This document shows, in pieces, positions 58,378 to 64,000 of a stretch of DNA of 64,000 nt. Location of the stretch: positions 248,001-312,000 of the forward strand of contig NC_014374.1 of assembly GCF_000144915.1 (NCBI RefSeq). Direction: 5' to 3'. This DNA is from Acidilobus saccharovorans 345-15 (GTDB lineage: Archaea > Thermoproteota > Thermoprotei_A > Sulfolobales > Acidilobaceae). Every line of letters starts with the position of its first letter. Position 1 is the first letter of the stretch. Made by a program: the position numbers and the translations under genes. Below the pieces are notes generated by a model. That model saw nothing but the letters and a program-made list of their open reading frames with translations, was not told where the DNA came from and searched no databases.

Positions 58378-59133
58378 TTAGGTATTTGAACTTTCTTGGC
58401 CGTTAACTTCCCTCTTAAATTCACTTACTTCCCACGGAAATACTATCCATTTACTGACCTGATCAGCATAGTAGTCAGGAACTAGTTTGGTCCAGGGCTT
58501 TATGTAAAGGGCCGCCGTCCTTATCTCAGTTGGCATGTAGAGCGATAGCGCTTGCACGGAGAACTGGAGCGTAAGCCCCGAGTCGCTCACGTCATCAACT
58601 AAAAGGACCTTCTTGTCCTTTATTGGAAGCGTGAGCGGCTGCCTCAGGAAGGGCCTCTCGCCCCTCTGCCCTGGTGATATGTAGAGCTTCACCTCCAGGG
58701 TGCCTATGTCTTCGACCCCCAGCCTATCGGCCAGCAGCCTCCCAGGTATTAGGCCGCCCCTCATTATGCACACTATGGCGTCGGGCCTGAAGCCGGAGCT
58801 GTTTATTTTCTCAGCTATTCTCTCCACGGCTTCGTCTATCTGGCTCCACGTTATCCACTGAAACCTATCGTCCCCTCCATGATTTACCGGGAGCACGACT
58901 ATTTCTTTAGCTTGGCGGCTTCTGTCAAGGAGCCTGCTATCAACGCCGTCCACGAAGACCAGAAACCCAGGCCTGGGGGTCCCGTCCTGGGAGAGCACGG
59001 AGCTAAGTCCCGGATACTGTGACAGCAACTTCTTGAGGACATCGGTCCAGCTGCTCCCCTCAACCAGAACTTCTTGAGCCCCTCCAGCCAGGTCCCTTAG
59101 GGCTGCCAGGAGCTTTACCCTAGTAGTTGGCAA
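58378..59133 (-). CDS. MoaD/ubiquitin-like domain fused to a phosphoribosyltransferase
   Basis: 251 residues with two parts. Residues 1-87 are a MoaD/ThiS/SAMP-type beta-grasp fold ending in VVLPVNHGG, so the C-terminal Gly-Gly of a free sulfur-carrier or ubiquitin-like modifier sits at 86-87 within the chain. Residues from about 93 to the end form a purine-type phosphoribosyltransferase with CIMRGGLIPGRLLADRLG and the PRPP loop VLLVDDVSDSGLTL (176-189). The fused domain order is unusual. The Gly-Gly might be released by a protease or mark a true fusion. TTG start; it follows S17e by 16 nt in the same operon. Confidence 0.82.
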   Translation of the reverse strand: MPTTRVKLLAALRDLAGGAQEVLVEGSSWTDVLKKLLSQYPGLSSVLSQDGTPRPGFLVFVDGVDSRLLDRSRQAKEIVVLPVNHGGDDRFQWITWSQIDEAVERIAEKINSSGFRPDAIVCIMRGGLIPGRLLADRLGVEDIGTLEVKLYISPGQRGERPFLRQPLTLPIKDKKVLLVDDVSDSGLTLQFSVQALSLYMPTEIRTAALYIKPWTKLVPDYYADQVSKWIVFPWEVSEFKREVNGQESSNT

Positions 59134-59149
59134 GGGGGCTCAGGCCCTC

Positions 59150-59377
59150 TCAGCTGGTCTTAGTCTCCTCGCTCAGGCGCTTCTGCCTCTCCTTGTTAAT
59201 TCTTACCAGGCTAGTTATGTACCCGGCGACCTGGTTCCTGAGCTTCTTTGAGGACCAATAGGTCAGCTGCGACACCACTTTCTTGTTGTTTTCAAAGCTT
59301 TCAGTGAACAGGTTAGGGTACTTCGCCAGGAGCTCCCTGGCAGTCCTCTTGACCAGCGTCGTCCTAACCTTACCCAT
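59150..59377 (-). CDS. rps17e: Small ribosomal subunit protein S17e
   Basis: 75 residues from the ATG at 59377 (MGKVRTTLVKRTARELL), the normal archaeal length; a longer frame from 59419 adds 14 non-conserved residues. SFENNKKVVSQLTYWSSKKLRNQVAGYITSLV matches the family. GGTGGTAAG before the ATG is a fair Shine-Dalgarno. It is first in an operon with the MoaD-phosphoribosyltransferase fusion and divergent from the thermosome gene. Confidence 0.95.
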   Translation of the reverse strand: MGKVRTTLVKRTARELLAKYPNLFTESFENNKKVVSQLTYWSSKKLRNQVAGYITSLVRINKERQKRLSEETKTS

Positions 59378-59408
59378 CTTACCACCAGGAGCCCCTGTGG
59401 GGTCAGAC

Positions 59409-59458
59409 ATTAAAAGCATTAGGAAGACAACCCTGACGTCTCAGAAAAGCTTTTATAG
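59409..59458. promoter_or_regulatory. Divergent TATA boxes for S17e and thermosome
   Basis: GCTTTTAATG on the minus strand (59409-59418) serves S17e; GCTTTTATAG on the plus strand (59449-59458) serves the thermosome gene, with GGGTGA near 59493 as its Shine-Dalgarno and a leader of about 25 nt. Confidence 0.55.
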
Positions 59459-59506
59459 AAGCACTCTAACATAAATTCAAGGAACATTAAGGCGGGTGAA
59501 TAATCT

Positions 59507-61189
59507 ATGGCCTCACAGCTTGAAACCATGGGAGTTCCAGTGATCATACTCAAGGAGGGCACTCAGAGAACTGCTGGTAGGGAGGCCCTTCGCAACAACA
59601 TGATGGCAGCCATCGCAGTATCGGAGATCCTCAAGACCACGTATGGCCCTAAGGGCATGGACAAGATGCTCGTTGACAGCCTCGGCGACGTAACTATAAC
59701 CAACGACGGGGCCACAATACTTGACAAGATGGACATACAGCACCCCGCCGGCAAGATGCTGGTCCAGGCCGCCAAGGGCCAGGACGAGGAGGCCGGCGAC
59801 GGAACTAAGACCTCAGTAATATTCGCTGGGGAGCTGCTCAGGCAGGCTGAGGACCTCATAGACAGGAACATACACCCAACTATAATAATACAGGGCTACA
59901 AGAGCGCCGTTGACAAGGCCATAGAGGTCCTCAACAGCATAGCCGAACCAGTTTCGATAGACGACACTGACAAGCTAATGAAGGTCGCCATGACCAGCCT
60001 CAACAGCAAGGCTGTTGGCGAGGCCAGGGAGTACTTTGCCAAGATAGTTGTCGACGCCGCTAGGGCTGTAGCTGAGAAGAGGGGTGACAGCTGGTACGTC
60101 GACATAAACAACGTGCAGATAGTCAAGAAGCACGGCGGCGCCCTTACAGACACCCAGCTGGTGAACGGCATAGTAATAGACAAGGAGGTCGTTCACCCCG
60201 ACATGCCAAAGAGGGTCGAGCACGCTAAGATAGCCGTGCTTGACGCCCCGCTTGAGATACAGAAGCCTGAGATAGACATGGAGATTAGCATATCGTCGCC
60301 CGACGCCATAAAGAGGCTGCTCGACAAGCAGGAGAAGATACTGCAGGACAAGGTGGAGAAGATAGCCGCCACCGGCGCCAACGTGGTGATAACCCAGAAG
60401 GGAATTGACGACGTGGCCCAGCACTTCCTGGCGAAGAAGGGGATACTTGCCGTGAGGAGGGTTAAGAGGAGCGACATAGAGAAGATAGCCAGGGCAACAG
60501 GCGCCAAGATAGTGACAAACTTGGACGACCTCAAGCCTGAGGACCTGGGCTACGCTGACCTAGTCGAGGAGAGGAAGGTAGGAGAGGACAAGATGGTCTT
60601 CATAGAGGGCGCCAAGAACCCCAGGAGCGTGACCATACTGATACGCGCCGGCTTTGAGAGGATGGTGGACGAGGCCGAGAGGGCCATACACGACGCGCTG
60701 AGCGCCGTGGCCGACGCTATAATGGACGGCAAGGTGGTTGCAGGCGGAGGCGCCGTGGAGGCCGAAGTCGCTAAGGCCCTGAGGGAGTGGTCGAAGGGCG
60801 TTCCAGGCAAGATGCAGCTAGCCGTTGAGGCCTTCGTGAAGGCGCTTGAGGCGCTGCCACAGACGTTGGCCACCAACGCTGGCTATGATCCGATAGACAT
60901 ACTCATGAAGCTTAGGAGCGCCCACTCCGACCCCTCAAAGAAGTGGTACGGCATAGACCTGAACACTGGCAACATAGTTGACATGTGGGCCAATGGTGTG
61001 GTGGAGCCGCTCAGGGTCAAGGTAAACGCGTACAAGGCTGGAACAGAGGCCGCGACGCTGATACTGAGGATTGACGACATGGTGGCCGCGAAGAAGAGCT
61101 CAACCGGGCCAAGCTCAGGCAAGAAGGAGGGCGGCGAGGAGGAGGAGTCTTCGTCAAGTACTTCAAGCACCTCGAGCTTAAGCGACTGA
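59507..61189 (+). CDS. thsA: Thermosome subunit (group II chaperonin)
   Basis: ATP-driven folding chamber of archaea. 560 residues: [29 protein letters not shown] (about 44-72), AGDGTKTSV (about 95-103), the apical domain in the middle and [13 protein letters not shown] (about 413-425, ATP hydrolysis Asp nearby). The C-terminal tail is Ser/Glu-rich ([17 protein letters not shown]) instead of the GGM-repeat tail of many thermosomes. Only one subunit gene lies here; others may be elsewhere. A strong TATA box precedes it. Confidence 0.97.
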   Translation: MASQLETMGVPVIILKEGTQRTAGREALRNNMMAAIAVSEILKTTYGPKGMDKMLVDSLGDVTITNDGATILDKMDIQHPAGKMLVQAAKGQDEEAGDGTKTSVIFAGELLRQAEDLIDRNIHPTIIIQGYKSAVDKAIEVLNSIAEPVSIDDTDKLMKVAMTSLNSKAVGEAREYFAKIVVDAARAVAEKRGDSWYVDINNVQIVKKHGGALTDTQLVNGIVIDKEVVHPDMPKRVEHAKIAVLDAPLEIQKPEIDMEISISSPDAIKRLLDKQEKILQDKVEKIAATGANVVITQKGIDDVAQHFLAKKGILAVRRVKRSDIEKIARATGAKIVTNLDDLKPEDLGYADLVEERKVGEDKMVFIEGAKNPRSVTILIRAGFERMVDEAERAIHDALSAVADAIMDGKVVAGGGAVEAEVAKALREWSKGVPGKMQLAVEAFVKALEALPQTLATNAGYDPIDILMKLRSAHSDPSKKWYGIDLNTGNIVDMWANGVVEPLRVKVNAYKAGTEAATLILRIDDMVAAKKSSTGPSSGKKEGGEEEESSSSTSSTSSLSD

Positions 61190-61220
61190 ATAACGGCGCC
61201 ACCTGAGTAGATGTGGCCTA

Positions 61221-61243
61221 GGTTTTCTTCGTTTTCTTCTTTT
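61221..61243 (+). terminator. T-rich terminator after thermosome gene
   Basis: GGTTTTCTTCGTTTTCTTCT and further T residues, 32 nt after the stop codon; runs of T without hairpin are the usual archaeal terminator type. Confidence 0.5.
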
Positions 61244-61381
61244 GATCAAAGAAACTTTCCAAGAGCTCGTTGCTGCCCTTTTTAAATGTTGTCAGGCTCT
61301 TCTTGGTGAATCTTCTGGGAGGTTACGCTGCCTTATAGCTGCCTTTTATTGTTAGGCCTACAGAGCGCATTGGAGATTCGG

Positions 61382-62443
61382 ATGGAACAGCACATAATAG
61401 AACTGCCAAAGAGGATCGTAGTTGGAGAGGGCGCGCTGAAGAGCCTTGGAGGGCATTTTAGGGACATGTTCCCCAGCGGCTCGCTGGTGTTTGTGGTCAC
61501 TGGGCCTCACATAATAAACTCGCTGTATAACGATGTTAAGCAGATCCTTGAGGATAACGGTTTTAGTGTGACGTATACTATAGCAGGACCCGCTACCGTA
61601 GATGAGGCAAACAGGGTTGCGGAGGAGGCCAAGAGGGATCGAGCGGACGTGCTCCTAGGCTTAGGGGGCGGGAGAAGCATAGACCTGGCTAAGTACGCGG
61701 CCGCGGAGTCAGGCAAGGAGTTCGTCAGCGTGCCCACAGCGCCTAGCCATGACGGTATAACAAGCCCCTTTGCCACGCTGAGGGGGTTTGAAAGGCCGTA
61801 TTCAAAGTTGGCCAAACCGCCGAGGCTTCTGCTATTGGACATAGACGTTATATCATCTGCACCAAAGAGGCTCGCCTCTGCGGGCTTCGGCGACCTGATA
61901 GGTAAATATACCGCGGTGCTCGACTGGAGGCTCGCCCATAACCTCAGGGGCGAGTACTATGGGGCCTACGCGGCCAGCTTAGCGCTTATGAGCGCGAGAC
62001 ACGTAGGGGCCTATGCCAGGAAGATAGGGCTTGGCAGCAAGGATGGCATAAGGGCCCTCGTGGAGGCCCTGGTGAGCAGCGGAGTGGCCATGTGCATAGC
62101 TGGGAGCAGCAGGCCTGCCAGCGGGTCTGAGCACCTGTTTGCCCACGCGCTCGAGATGATAAGCAAGAGGCCGCCCCTTCATGGTGAAGCAGTGGGCGTG
62201 GGAACGATACTTATGTCATACCTTTACGGTAAGGACTGGGTTCGCATAAGGAGGCTGCTGAAGGAGGCAGGGGCCCCAGTTAATGCCAGGGAGCTGGGAG
62301 TCACAGATGATGAGGTTATAGAGGCCTTGGTAAAGGCTGCATCGATAAGGCCTGAGAGGTACACCATACTGGGTGAGAAGGGCTTAACAAGGGATGCAGC
62401 AGAGGAGTTGGCTACTAAGACTAAAGTTATCAATGGGGACTGA
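61382..62443 (+). CDS. egsA: sn-Glycerol-1-phosphate dehydrogenase
   Basis: Makes the glycerol-1-phosphate backbone of archaeal ether lipids from dihydroxyacetone phosphate. 353 residues from the ATG at 61382 (MEQHIIELPKRIVVGEGAL); a frame from 61349 adds 11 residues. GLGGGRSIDLAKY (about 92-104) binds NAD(P), PTAPSHDGITSPFA follows, and zinc ligands are in GFGDLIGKY, SGSEHLFAHALE and LHGEAVGVG. Usual family length. Marker gene for archaea. Confidence 0.95.
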   Translation: MEQHIIELPKRIVVGEGALKSLGGHFRDMFPSGSLVFVVTGPHIINSLYNDVKQILEDNGFSVTYTIAGPATVDEANRVAEEAKRDRADVLLGLGGGRSIDLAKYAAAESGKEFVSVPTAPSHDGITSPFATLRGFERPYSKLAKPPRLLLLDIDVISSAPKRLASAGFGDLIGKYTAVLDWRLAHNLRGEYYGAYAASLALMSARHVGAYARKIGLGSKDGIRALVEALVSSGVAMCIAGSSRPASGSEHLFAHALEMISKRPPLHGEAVGVGTILMSYLYGKDWVRIRRLLKEAGAPVNARELGVTDDEVIEALVKAASIRPERYTILGEKGLTRDAAEELATKTKVINGD

Positions 62444-62513
62444 AGATATAAAACTCGGCAAACTGAACCTCTCCGAAACCTTCGATCAAACTGTGGCGAG
62501 GCCCGCGGATGCA

Positions 62514-62523
62514 TCTTTAAAAA
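62514..62523 (+). promoter_or_regulatory. TATA box of psmB
   Basis: CTTTAAAAAT about 24-32 nt before the GTG start, so psmB is likely leaderless. Confidence 0.5.
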
Positions 62524-62545
62524 TCTGCCGTGCAGTAAACCGCTG

Positions 62546-63184
62546 GTGAAGAAAGTGTTCAGTTATGACGCACTAAACAGATACGGCAGGGGTTGGCATG
62601 GGACAACGACCGTAGGCCTGATAGCGGGCGACTATGTAGTTCTTGCCGCGGATAAGAGGGCCACCGCTGGGACCCTGATAGCAAGCCGCACAGTTAAGAA
62701 GATAGTTAAGCTTACGGACTACGCCGCAATGACCATATCAGGCCTCGTGGCAGATGCGCAGGCCTTGGCCGATGCCGTAAGGGAGGAGGCCAGGTACTAT
62801 GAGCTTGACAGGGGCAAGAGGCTGAGCGTCTACGGCATGGCAACCCTTCTGGCCAATATACTCTCGTCGAGCAAGTACTTCCCATACCTGGTTCAGTTGA
62901 TAGTTGGTGGATACGACACTGCTCCACACCTCTACGCCATAGACCCTTACGGAGGGGTCACAGAGGAGAAGGTCACATCTACGGGGTCAGGCTCCCCCGT
63001 GGCCCTCGGGGTCCTGGAGAGGGGCTACAAGGAGGGCATATCATTGGACGACGCTGTAAACCTAGCCGCTGAGGCCATAAGGTCCGCCATACTTAGGGAC
63101 TCGGCCACGGGCGATGGGATAGACGTCACGATAATAGGGCGCTCTACCTATCAGGAAAAGTTTATACCTTTTCAACCACGCTAA
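62546..63184 (+). CDS. psmB: 20S proteasome beta subunit, catalytic
   Basis: Peptidase subunit of the 20S core. 212 residues with a 19-residue propeptide ending in RGWHG, and the mature chain beginning TTTVG, so Thr20 is the nucleophile. Asp17 and Lys33 of mature numbering are both in place (AADKRATAG, TVKK), as is SGSGSP-like TSTGSGS near 147. GTG start. Crenarchaea often have a second, inactive-looking beta subunit elsewhere. The PAN ATPase is at 42995. aCPSF1 follows 42 nt later in the same direction. Confidence 0.96.
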   Translation: MKKVFSYDALNRYGRGWHGTTTVGLIAGDYVVLAADKRATAGTLIASRTVKKIVKLTDYAAMTISGLVADAQALADAVREEARYYELDRGKRLSVYGMATLLANILSSSKYFPYLVQLIVGGYDTAPHLYAIDPYGGVTEEKVTSTGSGSPVALGVLERGYKEGISLDDAVNLAAEAIRSAILRDSATGDGIDVTIIGRSTYQEKFIPFQPR

Positions 63185-63226
63185 TCTTTTGTAGGAACTG
63201 TAGACCGTTCCTGCGGTGGTGCAGCT

Positions 63227-64000
63227 TTGGAGAGCCAGTCTCAACCAGGCGAAGAGAGGCGCCTGATATCAGGGCTTGAGCTGCGGAGACGAATAGTCGA
63301 GGAGATATACAAGAACCTCGGCAGCGCTGAGATAGCCAAGATAGAGTTTGAGGGCCCAGAGATAGCGATCTACGTTAAGAACCCCAAATGGATGCTGGAG
63401 GGCGAGGAGAAAGTAAAGGAGCTCGCCAAGCTCCTCAGGAAGAGGATAGTGGTTAGGAGCGACCCAAAGGCCAGGGCGACCAGGGAGGCCACGATAAAGT
63501 ACATACTTGAGAACGCCCCTCAGGACGTTACCATAGACCCGAGCGACATACAGTTTGATGAAGTCCTTGGAGAGGTGAGGGTGCTAACTGACAAACCCGG
63601 AAAGCTGATAGGGAAGGGCAAGACGTTCAGGAACCAGGTTCTAGCGGCCACAGGATGGAGGCTTGAGGTGCAGAGGAAGCCGCCCCTGGTCAGCAAGACG
63701 CTGGCGTCGCTCAACACTCTTTACCTGATGGCATCAGGCGAGAGGAGGCACGCGCTCAGGGAGATAGGGGAGAGGATCTACAGGGACATGATCTCAGGGC
63801 CCCGTTACGTGAGAATTACTGGCCTTGGAAGCTTCGGGGAGGTCGGTAGGTCCTGTATACTGATAGATACCTCGGAGAGCAAGATTTTACTTGATGTTGG
63901 CTTCGCCCAGAGCGGCTTTGGCCCTGACGCATACCCCATGTTTGACGCCCCTGAGCTGAGGCTTGACGAGCTGGATGCTGTAGTCATATCGCACGCTCAC
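63227..64000 (+). CDS. aCPSF1 (FttA) KH-domain MBL-fold ribonuclease, C-terminus cut off by window edge
   Basis: Endo/exonuclease that ends transcription and processes RNA 3' ends in archaea. 258 codons are visible: two KH domains (about 20-160; VRVLTDKPGKLIGKGKTFRNQVLAATGWRLEVQRKPPL) then the beginning of the MBL fold (VRITGLGSFGEVGRSCILIDTSESKILLDVG). The window ends at the SHAH of the HxHxDH motif. TTG start preceded by GGTGGTG. Full-length proteins have about 630-650 residues. Following psmB, the arrangement common in crenarchaea. Confidence 0.95.
   Translation, partial: MESQSQPGEERRLISGLELRRRIVEEIYKNLGSAEIAKIEFEGPEIAIYVKNPKWMLEGEEKVKELAKLLRKRIVVRSDPKARATREATIKYILENAPQDVTIDPSDIQFDEVLGEVRVLTDKPGKLIGKGKTFRNQVLAATGWRLEVQRKPPLVSKTLASLNTLYLMASGERRHALREIGERIYRDMISGPRYVRITGLGSFGEVGRSCILIDTSESKILLDVGFAQSGFGPDAYPMFDAPELRLDELDAVVISHAH

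Noticed and set aside
61241-61250. Palindrome TTTGATCAAA after the thermosome gene.
   Set aside because: It sits within the T-rich terminator and is short enough to arise by chance.
1-64000. CRISPR arrays, rRNA genes and complete insertion sequences.
   Set aside because: No regularly spaced repeats of 24-37 bp, no rRNA sequence and no intact transposase were seen; only relics around 1.4-4.7 kb.

Overview
The window is a stretch of archaeal chromosome, almost certainly from a thermophilic member of the Thermoproteota (Crenarchaeota). The evidence is the gene content: a group II chaperonin (thermosome), a proteasome beta subunit with the PAN ATPase, transcription factor E, aIF2-beta, release factor aRF1, an aCPSF1 nuclease, AglB, sn-glycerol-1-phosphate dehydrogenase, archaeal wyosine and archaeosine tRNA-modification enzymes, a threonyl-tRNA synthetase without editing domain, an SmAP3-type Lsm protein, an ESCRT-III-like protein and a WhiP-like double winged-helix protein. 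Genes are tightly packed and often overlap by 4 bp. TTG and GTG starts are very common, and promoters have TATA boxes with short leaders. An Acidilobales/Desulfurococcales-type organism fits, but I cannot assign a species.

Layout. 1-1144: ribosomal proteins L10 (cut by the window edge) and L1. 1288-4679: a decayed integrated element that starts at an intact tRNA-Arg(TCT) and ends at a second, degenerate copy of its 3' half. It holds an integrase-like relic, an AT-rich gene of unknown function, an AbrB-type regulator with an N6-adenine methylase carrying a target-recognition domain, and a transposase relic. 4743-10209: small conserved proteins, the wyosine radical-SAM enzyme next to a thioredoxin-reductase-like protein, and a GntR regulator. 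10392-17177: an intron-containing tRNA-Tyr, a metallo-beta-lactamase-fold RNA-processing-like protein, a fixC-fixX-etfB-etfA-fdhE-like operon for electron transfer to quinone and ferredoxin, aIF2-beta and tRNA-Ala.

17347-25292: seryl-tRNA synthetase, an ABC exporter, and a cofactor block (phosphopantothenate synthetase, pantoate kinase, NAD synthetase, CoaBC). NMN adenylyltransferase follows at 30.4 kb. 25387-35267: an N-acetyltransferase, an ESCRT-III-like protein, AglB, aRF1, a site-2 protease and a threonyl-tRNA synthetase with a SPOUT-like partner. 35321-42991: valyl-tRNA synthetase, malate dehydrogenase, and an overlapping run MBF1-HflX-Trm56-TFE-cytosine methyltransferase. 42995-46161: PAN, then a WhiP-like gene bracketed by two copies of one 18-bp palindrome (a candidate replication origin), and a DUF4443-type protein.

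46379-52221: a type IV pilus-like operon (ATPase, two TadC/GspF-type membrane proteins, a pilin and a large pilin-anchored DUF2341 protein whose signal peptide is preceded by a Shine-Dalgarno and an ACG codon). 52676-64000: ornithine carbamoyltransferase and carbamate kinase, a tRNA-guanine transglycosylase lacking PUA beside a separate PUA gene, SmAP3, a MoaD/ubiquitin-like domain fused to a phosphoribosyltransferase, S17e, thermosome, lipid-backbone dehydrogenase, proteasome beta and aCPSF1 (cut by the window edge). The most unusual items are the MoaD-phosphoribosyltransferase fusion, the whiP/palindrome locus, the ACG-start candidate, the TFE-linked methyltransferase and the tRNA-anchored element.
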